Notes: a model not told the origin generated them from the letters alone. 64,000 nt of DNA from Deltaproteobacteria bacterium (GCA_016931115.1 JAFGFM010000010.1:1-64000), one strand, 5' to 3'; shown: positions 26,862 to 35,113, counted from the stretch's first letter. Translations and numbers: made by a program.

Positions 26862-28106
26862 TTAAACCCCAAGCGTCACGAATGGTGAAACCCTTGTTAC
26901 TCCATCTTCCAGGGTAAGAGGCGCATCCCATAAAGGCTGTCCGTCGTGTCGCTCAATAAGCCTTGCCGTTGTCTCATCATTCTTGAATCCAACATGAATT
27001 GACTTGTCAAATCTCATTCCAGACCGCAGGCCAACACAATACTGGCTGAAATCAGCAAGCAGAATATCGCCACGGCTTCCGGCAGTTTCCATTTTCTCAG
27101 AGAAAATGACCGGCCTCGTCATAATTGTGAATTGACCCGCTGTCTCCTGTAAGACTCGAATATGTGCGCCACCAGTGCCAATTTCGATCACCAGTTGAAG
27201 CAGGGCAGGAACTAAAGAAGGATGAACCACCCAGACCGATTTTAAGAATGAAGCAGGGTGAATACTGCCAACCATTTTTGCAAGGTTCGCATACTGCACA
27301 GGGTCTGTTGCTCTAGTCTGGCCGATTTCAGGTTCAACCTCAATCGTGCAATCAGCATTGAGGATACCCAAAGGCATACCCGCACCAGTTCCCCGGAGAA
27401 ATGCCCGATCCCTATACCAAGCCAGACCTTTACCGCATATCTGAATAATCTGATCTTCACCACCAACTATATCCTCGCAAAGTTCATTTGAAAACTGAAG
27501 TAGGCCAGTAAGTTTTTCCGCCGCAAGTACCAGGGCTCTGACTTTCGGGTTTGCCTGATCAAGTTCTGCAAGCTCAGATTTATAGTACGCACGGAAGCCA
27601 CCGAATAAGGATACAGCATGATTTCCGATTTGCATTGCAGGTATAGTTATCTCATTGGATTTCATCGGCTGCACAAAGGCCCGAGGCATAACGATTTCAT
27701 TCTCAAGTGATACTGAATGAATCATCGATGCTGTTTCAGAGAGAACCGCAAAACCGCCATCACCAGGCACACCCTCGGACATAGAATCCTGTATTTTTAA
27801 GCCAGGATGATGCCTGCCAGAAATCACCGCCTGAAAGAAGGAAATATCCTTATCCTGCCAATCAACACTCTTACCAAAAAGGCTGTCATAGGTTTTTAAA
27901 TCTGAAGGCCCTCTCAGCGCAAGGGGTTTAATGTTTTTCTTTTTGCTGAGAATTGCATAATCCGCCTCAGAACCATTGAGGCCCCTTGTTTCCATCATTG
28001 AAAGTGCCCTTTCAAGAGCGTCAATCTGATCCTGCATCGGGTGCAGTTTATTGTCTATCTTGTCTTTTAGTTCGCCTATTGTGTTTTTTATAAGTTCCAT
28101 ATCCAT
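26862..28106 (-). CDS. HK97-fold major capsid protein
   Basis: Phage major capsid protein, 414 aa from ATG 28106. An N-terminal coiled coil (about 1-45, LKDKIDNKLHPMQDQIDALE) is the delta/scaffolding domain, followed by the family blocks GVPGDGGFAVLSE, NEIVMPRAFVQPM, ELCEDIVGG, AFLRGTGAGMPLGILNA (E-loop/P-domain region), WVVHPSLV and GDILLADFSQYCVG. The frame is open to 28355 and could add 83 residues, but GGAG at 28115-28118 (minus strand) eight bases before 28106 favours the shorter start. No prohead protease gene is present in the element, so delta-domain removal would need a helper or not occur. Confidence 0.9.
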   Translation of the reverse strand: MDMELIKNTIGELKDKIDNKLHPMQDQIDALERALSMMETRGLNGSEADYAILSKKKNIKPLALRGPSDLKTYDSLFGKSVDWQDKDISFFQAVISGRHHPGLKIQDSMSEGVPGDGGFAVLSETASMIHSVSLENEIVMPRAFVQPMKSNEITIPAMQIGNHAVSLFGGFRAYYKSELAELDQANPKVRALVLAAEKLTGLLQFSNELCEDIVGGEDQIIQICGKGLAWYRDRAFLRGTGAGMPLGILNADCTIEVEPEIGQTRATDPVQYANLAKMVGSIHPASFLKSVWVVHPSLVPALLQLVIEIGTGGAHIRVLQETAGQFTIMTRPVIFSEKMETAGSRGDILLADFSQYCVGLRSGMRFDKSIHVGFKNDETTARLIERHDGQPLWDAPLTLEDGVTRVSPFVTLGV

Positions 28107-28332
28107 AATATTTTCTCCATCGCAGTTATTTAACTGCAAAAAATGTTTACAGTTTTCTCCCGAACTTTTGCCGATGCAATTCTTGTTCAGCATCTCACTG
28201 AACTTTGAATTTTTTCGCTGATCTTTTGTGTTTTTAATCGTGCCAACATCCCGCAGGCATAATCTCCGGCCCTCATCAATCAACTTGAACCCTGCTGCAT
28301 CCCGCAGCATGGCCCGTGCATTTATAAAACTT

Positions 28333-28620
28333 TTAATTGTGGGCTTCACTTTCACCCCTAAATTCTTTGTTTTTTTCTATAAATTCCCTGTGTATTTTTG
28401 CGCTTTTCATCAAGCTTTCTAAGCCCTCCGGCATTGTTGCATCTGGATGAAGTTCTATCCAAGCTTCCCAGTATTCATCAAGATGCGCCGCATATGGGAA
28501 ACTGTACGCATGAAAAGTAAACTTAATCTCCCCGGCAAACCATTTTTTTATCCACGGATTAATAGCAACTGATCCGGCTTTAGGCTTTCTGTTTCGATAT
28601 ACCTTTTTACTTAGTGTCAT
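28333..28620 (-). CDS. Small hypothetical protein between TerS and capsid genes
   Basis: 95-aa basic protein of unknown family. It has a Trp-rich central region (PWIKKWFAG, DEYWEAWIELHP) and a helical C-terminus. It starts one base after the TerS stop (TAA, A, ATG) with GGAG in the end of TerS as its ribosome site, so it is translationally coupled. Its 3' end overlaps the open frame upstream of the capsid gene by 23 bases. Position suggests a head-related or regulatory role, without motif support. Confidence 0.6.
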   Translation of the reverse strand: MTLSKKVYRNRKPKAGSVAINPWIKKWFAGEIKFTFHAYSFPYAAHLDEYWEAWIELHPDATMPEGLESLMKSAKIHREFIEKNKEFRGESEAHN

Positions 28621-28621
28621 T

Positions 28622-28906
28622 TTAGATTGCTCCAGGGTTTAAGTTTAATGCCTTCAATGCGCTAATGACCTGCTGTCTTGAATCTCGCTCAATCGCACAT
28701 GCAGGATGCGCCTTTTTTTGTCCGAATCTATCACTTAAAACCAGCCCCTCTTTTTTAAGTATCTTTCTTGCCTGTTGGCATCGCTCCCAGGATTCAGCCG
28801 CTGTTAGTAAGAGGGCTTTTCCTGCCTCATCATCAATGCTGTAGTCCATCGCTATCTTTTGATAAAACTTTTTGCCTTCAGCTTTTAGATGTTTTGGTAT
28901 ATCCAT
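28622..28906 (-). CDS. Phage terminase small subunit, P27 family
   Basis: DNA-recognition subunit that selects the packaging site. 94 aa, shorter than the usual 110-150. The pattern HLKAEGKKFYQKIAMDYSIDD, ALLLTAAESWERCQQARKIL, GLVLSD and HPACAIERDSRQQVISALKAL is that of P27-type TerS. GAGGTG 9 bases before ATG 28906 supports the start. No large terminase in the element. In phage-inducible islands an island-encoded TerS pairs with the helper phage's large subunit to redirect packaging, so the same role is likely here. Confidence 0.85.
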   Translation of the reverse strand: MDIPKHLKAEGKKFYQKIAMDYSIDDEAGKALLLTAAESWERCQQARKILKKEGLVLSDRFGQKKAHPACAIERDSRQQVISALKALNLNPGAI

Positions 28907-29104
28907 TTAAAGCACCTCAAAATATTTTCTGGAAATTTCCGACATTCTCTGTGAATGGGGAATCCCGCGGTTTCTAAAAAGTAAATAGTTGTAGACATTT
29001 GATAGACGCCCTATGTATCTGTTATTATTAAATAATATAATGGTACTATTCAATGGTACTAACCCCGGTCTCAATATATCGGACACACGTTTTAATGTAG
29101 CCAC
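28907..29104 (-). CDS. Doubtful small ORF before TerS
   Basis: 65 aa, basic, GTG start with no good ribosome site, no recognisable family. Its stop abuts the TerS start. It is kept because it fills an otherwise empty gap in a tightly packed operon; it may not be a gene. Confidence 0.25.
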   Translation of the reverse strand: MATLKRVSDILRPGLVPLNSTIILFNNNRYIGRLSNVYNYLLFRNRGIPHSQRMSEISRKYFEVL

Positions 29105-29113
29105 CCGGTTAAT

Positions 29114-29140
29114 TAAAATCTTTTCGGTTTTAAGATTTTA
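29114..29140. repeat. Perfect 9-bp inverted repeat in element
   Basis: TAAAATCTT (29114-29122) and AAGATTTTA (29132-29140) around a 9-base loop, in the gap between the 77-aa gene and the doubtful 65-aa ORF. No T-run follows on either strand, so a terminator is not clear; an RNA structure or operator is possible. Confidence 0.4.
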
Positions 29141-29152
29141 TGCCTCCGTGTC

Positions 29153-29386
29153 TCATTGCTTCACCATGTTCATTGATGCCATTGCCTCTAAAGCTCTAGC
29201 AAAGATTTCATCTGCAACCTGTTTCATTTCCTCTATTGCCCCTGCATCTCCACGGCTCATCAATGCTGCAACATTCGCTGATAAGTTTATCATTGTGATA
29301 CTGCACTGCTTGAGCAATGGTTCCATGCTATCAACTGCCTGTTTTAATTGCTCCATGTTTGCATTAACTCTTTCCTGTGTTCCCAT
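29153..29386 (-). CDS. Small helical protein of element (77 aa)
   Basis: Predicted mostly alpha-helical, acidic, with heptad-like leucine/methionine spacing (MEQLKQAVDSMEPLLKQ). Starts at ATG directly after the stop of the preceding 65-aa gene (TAA-ATG). No family recognised. Part of the tightly packed run between the primase and TerS. Confidence 0.55.
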   Translation of the reverse strand: MGTQERVNANMEQLKQAVDSMEPLLKQCSITMINLSANVAALMSRGDAGAIEEMKQVADEIFARALEAMASMNMVKQ

Positions 29387-29584
29387 TTAGTCCTCACTTT
29401 CCTGAAAGTTCATGCTGTTTACAAGTTGCCTTTGTCTTTGGTCAATGATGCCACTGATTGCCTTGACCAGTATAGTGAAGGACTGGCAGTCACTTTCCCT
29501 GATATATAATCCCAGCTTATTATCAAGCTGCATCAAGCAATCTGCATTCTCTGCCCATACTTTCTTCTGTGTTTCCTTTTCCAT
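29387..29584 (-). CDS. Small hypothetical protein of element (65 aa)
   Basis: Helical, with LDNKLGLYIRESD in the middle; no family recognised. Its ATG overlaps the stop of the 119-aa gene (TAATG), indicating coupling. Belongs to the primase-to-TerS operon. Confidence 0.55.
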   Translation of the reverse strand: MEKETQKKVWAENADCLMQLDNKLGLYIRESDCQSFTILVKAISGIIDQRQRQLVNSMNFQESED

Positions 29585-29943
29585 TAGTGATATACAACCG
29601 CCCTTTTAATCATCAGTGATAACCATGCTTCCCGCCATTGACTTAATAAATCCCTGAATGCTGCAAGGTCTCCCTGATTAGCCGCCAGGGTGAATTGCTC
29701 CTCAAGCTCCAAGGTTCTATGTGTGAATCCTTCAGGGATAACCTTCATTTCATAATTACTTGATAGCTTTTCATTGAACTCGAAAATTGTTCTGTCTATT
29801 TCTCTATCAAAGGAATTTTCTGGAATATGCCTACTATGGGCACTGACAAAACTGTCATAAGTATCTTTTGGCAGTTCTGTCAGTTGATCATGTATAGTGT
29901 TTTTGTCTTTTTTATCGCCTTTCAGCATTTCCAAGTATTTCAT
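29584..29943 (-). CDS. Hypothetical protein of element (119 aa)
   Basis: No recognised domain; charged and helical. The ATG at 29943 overlaps the primase TGA by two bases (ATGA) and is preferred; an in-frame ATG at 29955 is the alternative. Translation is thus coupled to the primase. Its C-terminal region (FRDLLSQWREAWLSLM) is amphipathic. Confidence 0.6.
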   Translation of the reverse strand: MKYLEMLKGDKKDKNTIHDQLTELPKDTYDSFVSAHSRHIPENSFDREIDRTIFEFNEKLSSNYEMKVIPEGFTHRTLELEEQFTLAANQGDLAAFRDLLSQWREAWLSLMIKRAVVYH

Positions 29944-32300
29944 TTTTGCCCCCATACTATTGGATGAACCTCATATTCCTCTGAAGGTCTGCCACCTGTA
30001 TTCTTTATTTTTTTAGTAAGATATCCAAAGTCCTGAAGTGTTTTTATACCTGCCTTAATATCTTCAATGTCTGATAACCCTGACCATTGAGGTCTTAAAA
30101 TTTGCCTTGTTGTGATAGGTTCCTTAAGACTTCTATTTTTAATCTTGTTTAGAATCCTCTTTGCTGTTTCAACTTCAGGGGCTGTGATACTTCCATATAC
30201 TCGCTTAGCATGTGTTTCTAAATATTCAGACCATGCAAGGGCCATTAAGACAGATTCTTTTCCTACAGGGCCAGTATAACCGTTTGATACATGGGTTATC
30301 AGCGCAATCCCAGGGACTAACTTTCGATACTTTGCTAAATGGGATTCAAGGGCAGGATGTAATTCACCACTTCTTAACTTTGTTTCAAGGTCTTGCCTCC
30401 ATTCTCTGAAAAGCCCTAATCCTTCTTGATCAAATCTTAAATATGGAGTTCCTTCTAACTTCCCATTAAAATCTCTGTCCTGCATGGCATTTTTTTCTGA
30501 AAACACCATACTTGATGTCCTGACAAAACTGTCAAAAGCCATCCGTTTAGCTTCATTGTCCGGCCATCGGTCAACTTCTTTCCATGTTGCGGATGAATCA
30601 GGCCAGATAATTAAATTAAATCTCTGTAACAGTCCATCGTCACTATCACCACCGCTTAGAGTCCCTTTAACATACTGAGATATCCTTCCGGGTTGTGTAC
30701 TACCAAGCATTGATAGACAGACTGCTGGGATATATAAATTCATGCCTCTTGAAATTCGATCAAAAATATATGGTGAATCACCATTCCAACTAGTGAGGTA
30801 AAAGCCCCGTGCTTCACTGTTTTCTGGCTGATCAAGCATTTTTAAAAGGCTGAGAAGCTCATCTCTAAAAACAAGTAAACCATTAGGATTCTGTCTGTGC
30901 AGCTCTCCCAATGCTGCCGCTGTAGTATCATTGACCATATATCTTTTTAATATTGGAGGATCTTCTTGTTGTGAGTTTAACAAGTGTGAAACATCAGCAT
31001 TTGGATTGTCCTTTAATACTGACCGCGCTGCCTTTTCTCCGGCCTCTGCCCTTAATTTATTGATAATCACTGTGTTTTCATATTCCTTACTCTCACGGCT
31101 ATACATTTCCATTGCTTCCGCTGAAAGTCTTTTCAGTGGTGCCAGTGCCGCTTCCATTGCAGGGCTTTTTATAACTCCGGGCCGTCCTATTAATAACCCC
31201 CACATATTAGGGTAAACAGTCCAATCAGTATTTGCCTGTGGTCTGATACCTACTTTCCGCCCGATAATTGACCCAAGCGCAACCATTACCGACACTGCCA
31301 CATATTCAGGGGGGCATTGCATCCTGTCAACAATATCACTTACCCACGGCCTTAAAACTTCAGGCATAAGTGCCATATCGAATGAAGCTACTGGGTGTAG
31401 GCCATCAGGAAGGGGCAAAGGTTCGGGCCATTCATCCTCAACTTTTATTTGTTCCGGCTCCCTTGCACCCTCAAGACACACTTTAACCGTTCCAAGTCCT
31501 TCGGTTTGGTGCAAGTCATTAAAGTCTTTACCCCTGCCTGTTGTAAATAGAGGAAATGCCACCTTTGCACCGATTGACCTCGCTGCCGCTTCTGCTGCTA
31601 TTCTGCCAGTGTTTTTGCCTGTCTTTAAAGCCTTTTCATGATCATCATCACCGGCAATAATTATTTCAGCATTAGGATATTTATCTCTGACTATGTGCGC
31701 CACTGCTTCGAGATTGCCTGCCGAAAAAGTAACAAATACAATTGCCCCTGTAGCCTCATGAACTGATAAGGCTGTTGCTATGCCTTCGGCAATATAGGGC
31801 TTCCCTTCATTCCCCGGAATGATAAAAAAACCGCCCTGCATCCCGCCATCTTTAAAATTATACTTACCACCATCAGGATAAATTCGCTGGTAACTTTGGA
31901 TACCAGCGGTTCCAGATACAGGCACTATCAGAACATTGCCATCGGCCTTTAATCCAGGGCAGGGCTTAACTCCCTTTCGCTTGAGATAAGGATTATCAGG
32001 GCTTGCATCTAGCAGGGATTCGCAAAATTGTTTTGCTTCTATAGTTTTTTGCTTATGCAGTTCAGTTTCAGCATTGATGCGCCTCTGACGGGCTTCTGGT
32101 GTTTCAGTGCCAAAGGTCTTTTTAAGGTCTGTGCGCCGCCAATCACCAAAGGAAGCAGTTTTGCCATCGTGCTTGTACCAACCGGCTTTGTCACCCGGTT
32201 TATCAGAGGTGGAAAATCTATGAAATTTCCCATCTGTGATAATCTCTGGAGGTTGATAACCTTCTTTCCGAATTTCATTTTGCAATTGTATTGCGTCCAA
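29940..32300 (-). CDS. Toprim primase fused to DUF3987 helicase-like domain
   Basis: Replication protein of the element, 786 aa. The N-terminus resembles the primase/Toprim part of TraC-type and satellite primases: a NPYLKRKGV stretch (about 103-111), then Toprim acidic residues (IAEG with Glu172, DDD at 218-220, GKDFND near 260). From about 300 onward a DUF3987 domain follows with Walker A IGRPGVIKSP (371-380) and a C-terminal winged-helix-like tail (about 715-775). TTG start at 32300 with GGGG upstream. It lies 14 bases after the AlpA-type gene, the same order as in phage-inducible islands. Presumably drives autonomous replication of the excised element. Confidence 0.88.
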   Translation of the reverse strand: MDAIQLQNEIRKEGYQPPEIITDGKFHRFSTSDKPGDKAGWYKHDGKTASFGDWRRTDLKKTFGTETPEARQRRINAETELHKQKTIEAKQFCESLLDASPDNPYLKRKGVKPCPGLKADGNVLIVPVSGTAGIQSYQRIYPDGGKYNFKDGGMQGGFFIIPGNEGKPYIAEGIATALSVHEATGAIVFVTFSAGNLEAVAHIVRDKYPNAEIIIAGDDDHEKALKTGKNTGRIAAEAAARSIGAKVAFPLFTTGRGKDFNDLHQTEGLGTVKVCLEGAREPEQIKVEDEWPEPLPLPDGLHPVASFDMALMPEVLRPWVSDIVDRMQCPPEYVAVSVMVALGSIIGRKVGIRPQANTDWTVYPNMWGLLIGRPGVIKSPAMEAALAPLKRLSAEAMEMYSRESKEYENTVIINKLRAEAGEKAARSVLKDNPNADVSHLLNSQQEDPPILKRYMVNDTTAAALGELHRQNPNGLLVFRDELLSLLKMLDQPENSEARGFYLTSWNGDSPYIFDRISRGMNLYIPAVCLSMLGSTQPGRISQYVKGTLSGGDSDDGLLQRFNLIIWPDSSATWKEVDRWPDNEAKRMAFDSFVRTSSMVFSEKNAMQDRDFNGKLEGTPYLRFDQEGLGLFREWRQDLETKLRSGELHPALESHLAKYRKLVPGIALITHVSNGYTGPVGKESVLMALAWSEYLETHAKRVYGSITAPEVETAKRILNKIKNRSLKEPITTRQILRPQWSGLSDIEDIKAGIKTLQDFGYLTKKIKNTGGRPSEEYEVHPIVWGQK

Positions 32301-32314
32301 AATTATGCCCCTTA

Positions 32315-32518
32315 TTATGCTACGCTATCCAGTGTTTGAACCGGATTCCTGAAAAGGTACTCTTCAATATCCGATGCCTTGTAAACTATCTTTCTTGATA
32401 CCTTAAAAAATCTAGGCCCTTTTTTAAGGACTCGCCAATTTGCAAGTGTGCCCTCTGACAAAGTCAATGCTGGATAATTTTCAATTACGTCTTTTGGTGT
32501 TAATATTTTGTTTACCAT
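32315..32518 (-). CDS. AlpA/excisionase-type helix-turn-helix protein
   Basis: 67-aa winged-helix DNA-binding protein of the HTH_17/AlpA kind: ILTPKDVIENYPALTLSEGTLANWRV (partial), ending in KVSRKIVYKASDIEEYL. Proteins of this type act as excisionases or activators that open satellite and prophage operons. ATG at 32518 follows a GGGGGAT ribosome site, and an operator-like inverted repeat lies immediately upstream. First gene of the replication-packaging operon. Confidence 0.85.
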   Translation of the reverse strand: MVNKILTPKDVIENYPALTLSEGTLANWRVLKKGPRFFKVSRKIVYKASDIEEYLFRNPVQTLDSVA

Positions 32519-32520
32519 CT

Positions 32521-32565
32521 CATATCCCCCGTGATTATTAATTTAGGGATATGATAAATCGTGAT
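32521..32565. promoter_or_regulatory. Operator-like repeats in front of the AlpA gene
   Basis: CATATCCC (32521-32528) is the inverted complement of GGGATATG (32546-32553), and CGTGAT occurs at 32530 and 32560, 30 bases apart (about three helical turns). They precede the alpA start on the minus strand. A repressor site is inferred; the regulator is unknown, with the 199-aa HTH protein as a candidate. Confidence 0.45.
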
Positions 32566-32639
32566 AAAAATGATTACAAGTTATTGATTTTTCAGGAAAT
32601 ATGGTAATTCATGAAAAGAGGTAGGATATTGAATAAAAA

Positions 32640-33239
32640 TTATTCCGATGCTTTTATGCGCTTTATCTCTTTTAAAATTTCAATTGCTTCACTCATATCA
32701 TCCGCGGTGCCTGCTACACCAATTCTAGGGAGTCCATCAAGACCATATTCTACAGCATCAGATTCTATTAACTGTTTTGCAATGGCATGCCAGCGTTTTT
32801 GTTGTTTCTTAACAATCCGCCGTACAGTTGATTTACTTTTTCCACATATTTTTGCAACATCTTCAAAGGCGTAATCTTCAGCATCAGGGCTGTAATACTC
32901 ATTCTGAATCACATCCAGGGCAAGTAATCGGTCTGCACAGTTTGTTTGATATTCTGTAAAAGGAGAGCCTTGCCCCCGATCATCTTTGTTTAATTTTAAT
33001 GCCTTCGCAAGAGCAACCGGCCTATCTTTTGGCTTTGGCGGGTTTTGGGCAATTTTAACTATTTCTTTTGCAACATCCGCAAGATATTCGACGATTGCAC
33101 CCGGCACAGTAGTTTTAAACCTGATTGCTGTTAAAAATGTTTCCCATGCGTCCAAAGGATTTTTATTTTCTTTATAGCGGGCAAGTATCTTTTCCACATA
33201 ATACATGGATTCTGGTTTTTTATTATGGGCTATTATCAT
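32640..33239 (-). CDS. Helix-turn-helix protein next to the integrase
   Basis: 199 aa. The N-terminal two thirds are unrecognised; residues about 126-150 (FEDVAKICGKSKSTVRRIVK) form a helix-turn-helix of the resolvase/replication-control type. AAGGAG eight bases before the ATG overlaps the integrase stop, so it is co-transcribed with the integrase gene. Likely a regulator or replication-initiation factor of the element; not a known repressor family by eye. Confidence 0.6.
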   Translation of the reverse strand: MIIAHNKKPESMYYVEKILARYKENKNPLDAWETFLTAIRFKTTVPGAIVEYLADVAKEIVKIAQNPPKPKDRPVALAKALKLNKDDRGQGSPFTEYQTNCADRLLALDVIQNEYYSPDAEDYAFEDVAKICGKSKSTVRRIVKKQQKRWHAIAKQLIESDAVEYGLDGLPRIGVAGTADDMSEAIEILKEIKRIKASE

Positions 33240-33244
33240 TTTAT

Positions 33245-34387
33245 TTACTCCTTGATCTTTTTTACTTTTTTGCTTTTTTTATTAAAAGCCTCTTCAAGCC
33301 TTGCAGTGGCGGCTCTCTTATGGTCAGGGATAAGGTGTGCATAGCGTTCTGTCATAACCGTGGATTTGTGCCCTAATAGTTCTTTCATAGTTGGCAAGCT
33401 TTCTCCCTGTATAGCAAGCCATGACGCAAAGGTGTGTCTGAAAGTATAAAAAGTTACCATTTGCCGCCGGTCTGTCACCCCATCATTAAAGCCAAGCTCT
33501 TTTATAATTCGGAAAAAACTTTTGCTTATATTTACAATTTTATTTCCGTTTCGATCTGGAAATACAAGGTCTTCTGGTTTTTCAGGTATACGCTCCTGAA
33601 GCATTACCTTTACAGCTCCGGTCATATATGCGTGTCTTGTCGTTTTGTTTTTTGGGTCTGTAATTCTGATAATACCGTTTTGCATGTCTATATCATTTTT
33701 TTTGAGACTGAAAATTTCGTTTGATCTCAAGCCACAATGTAGGGCTAACAGTGAAATATCATGAAGGTCAAGGGTCTGCATAGACTTTAATCTTTCCAGC
33801 AATATGTGTGCCTCTTCATGGCTAAAAAATCGTGTTCTACGGTTCTGTAAAATTGGCATCTTAACACCTTTTACTGGATTACCTCCCTGATAAATGCCCC
33901 ATGATAAAGCTTTATTATAAACCTGCCTGATTATCACTAGACAATGTTTAACCGTTGCAGGTGCAAGCCCTTCTTTAAAAAGCTCCGATTTCATCCTTTC
34001 AAGGTCAAAGGCTGTAATATCATTCATGCGCTTATCTTCAAATCTGGGTTTAATATGATGATTATATCTGCTGATATCACCTGACACCCCTTTATTAACT
34101 TCGGCCCATGTTTTATATTTTTCCCAGGCGTCTTTTAAAAAAGGAGCTTTTTTCTTTTGTTTTGGAAGGTCAATACCATGTCTTGCTGATCGGATACGTT
34201 CGGCCCTGATATCGTTTGCAAGTTTTTCAGAATAGCCCTCAGACACCCATCCGGCTTTTTCCCAAATCTTTTTCCCTTCCAATTTATACGTAATATCAAA
34301 ACAGATATCAGGCTTTCCATTAAGCATCTTTTCTGTTGAAATACGCTTATACACTCCCGGATATTTTGTCCTTTCTCTTACTGCCAT
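33245..34387 (-). CDS. Tyrosine integrase
   Basis: Site-specific recombinase of the phage integrase family, 380 aa from ATG 34387; AAAGGTGG lies just upstream, whereas the GTG at 34396 is inside this site. An N-terminal arm-binding region and core-binding SAM-like domain (about 70-160) precede the catalytic domain, with the active-site Arg in HCGLRSNEIF, the FRHTFASW box (His-x-x-Arg partly as HTFASW), LLGHKS and the nucleophile Tyr in TERYAHL. It sits at the right end, next to the duplicated tRNA segment, as expected for an element that integrates into tRNA-Arg. Confidence 0.95.
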   Translation of the reverse strand: MAVRERTKYPGVYKRISTEKMLNGKPDICFDITYKLEGKKIWEKAGWVSEGYSEKLANDIRAERIRSARHGIDLPKQKKKAPFLKDAWEKYKTWAEVNKGVSGDISRYNHHIKPRFEDKRMNDITAFDLERMKSELFKEGLAPATVKHCLVIIRQVYNKALSWGIYQGGNPVKGVKMPILQNRRTRFFSHEEAHILLERLKSMQTLDLHDISLLALHCGLRSNEIFSLKKNDIDMQNGIIRITDPKNKTTRHAYMTGAVKVMLQERIPEKPEDLVFPDRNGNKIVNISKSFFRIIKELGFNDGVTDRRQMVTFYTFRHTFASWLAIQGESLPTMKELLGHKSTVMTERYAHLIPDHKRAATARLEEAFNKKSKKVKKIKE

Positions 34388-34433
34388 TTTGACCACCTTT
34401 CTATATCTTTTAAATGTTTCCGTAAGTCAGTAG

Positions 34434-34452
34434 TGCTACCCTATTGCTACCC
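34434..34452. promoter_or_regulatory. Putative integrase arm-type site, right end
   Basis: TGCTACCCTATTGCTACCC, matching the left copy at 18 of 19 positions in the same orientation. A partial copy (TGCTACCTAAT) starts at 34490. Located between the integrase gene and the 48-bp repeat. Confidence 0.5.
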
Positions 34453-34579
34453 TTGAAAATTAAATCTAATTATTTAGCATGATGTAAAATGCTACCTAAT
34501 AAGGGTATAAGTATCTTAATTATTAAAATAAATTATGTCAAGTGATTTTTAGTGAAGTGAGTCAAGATAGATAGGAAAC

Positions 34580-34627
34580 GGACTTCTAATCCATAGGTCG
34601 GGGGTTCGAATCTTCCCGGGCGCGCCA
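34580..34627 (+). repeat. attR: displaced 3' half of tRNA-Arg
   Basis: 48 bases identical to 25291-25338. It lacks the tRNA 5' half, so it is not a second tRNA gene. It marks the right end of the element. Confidence 0.95.
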
Positions 34628-35084
34628 CTTTATTTTTTTAAATCCCCATATGATTATCTACTCGATGAAATAGCGCTTATCCTTATAATTTACCTATATC
34701 TCAGGGTAATGATAAATTATTATCTTGTGCAGTTTTTACGAAAAGAGAACAAGATAATCTATATTTACTTCTGTATTTGCTATTTAACCAAAATATTAAA
34801 TGGTATATCTAAAGTATCGGCATAGGGGAAATTTGTGGCGCTTATGGCTTAAGGTAAAATCTAAATGATAAACCTGGCCTATTCCAGTAAGCCTACATCT
34901 TTAACCTCAAAACAAAAAAGACCTACATAAAGGGAATAAATTTTAAAGTATTATCGGACTAAAACCGATATTTATTTTTATTAGACAGGAAAAATCATAT
35001 TAAGAGATAACGAGGGAAGATATATAGATAAAAAATAATTAGACGTAGTTTATATATAATTTGGCATCTAAGTAATATATTATC
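34628..35084. other. AT-rich intergenic region right of the element
   Basis: About 450 bases of AT-rich chromosome between attR and the promoter of the next gene. I see no gene, repeat or clear structure in it. Confidence 0.6.
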
Positions 35085-35113
35085 TTGACTTTTAAATACT
35101 ATTCTATTATATT
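35085..35113 (+). promoter_or_regulatory. Sigma70-type promoter for the H1-like gene
   Basis: TTGACT (35085-35090), 17-bp spacer, TATATT (35108-35113), 47 bases before the ATG. Strong consensus match. Confidence 0.6.

Larger units (their letters stand above)
25291..34627. mobile_element. Integrated phage-satellite-like element in tRNA-Arg
   Basis: A 9.3-kb element bounded by a perfect 48-bp direct repeat of the tRNA-Arg 3' half (25291-25338 and 34580-34627). All its genes lie on the minus strand: integrase at the right end, then a helix-turn-helix protein, an AlpA-type protein, a Toprim/DUF3987 primase-helicase, several small genes, P27-type TerS, a 95-aa protein, HK97-type capsid protein, and two cargo-like genes. 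Portal, large terminase, protease and tail genes are absent. This gene order (int, alpA, primase, packaging module) is that of phage-inducible chromosomal islands; a decayed prophage is the alternative. The boundaries are seen directly; the satellite role is inferred. Confidence 0.9.

Noticed and set aside
26740-26931. ORF overlapping the capsid stop, possibly a frameshift product
   Set aside because: No recognisable similarity and no slippery site seen; it is more likely a chance frame.
29013-29390. 125-aa plus-strand ORF in the satellite
   Set aside because: It runs antisense to small, tightly coupled minus-strand genes and has no motif.
34580-34627. Second tRNA-Arg gene
   Set aside because: Only the 3' half is present; the 5' half of the cloverleaf does not match, so it is the attR copy.
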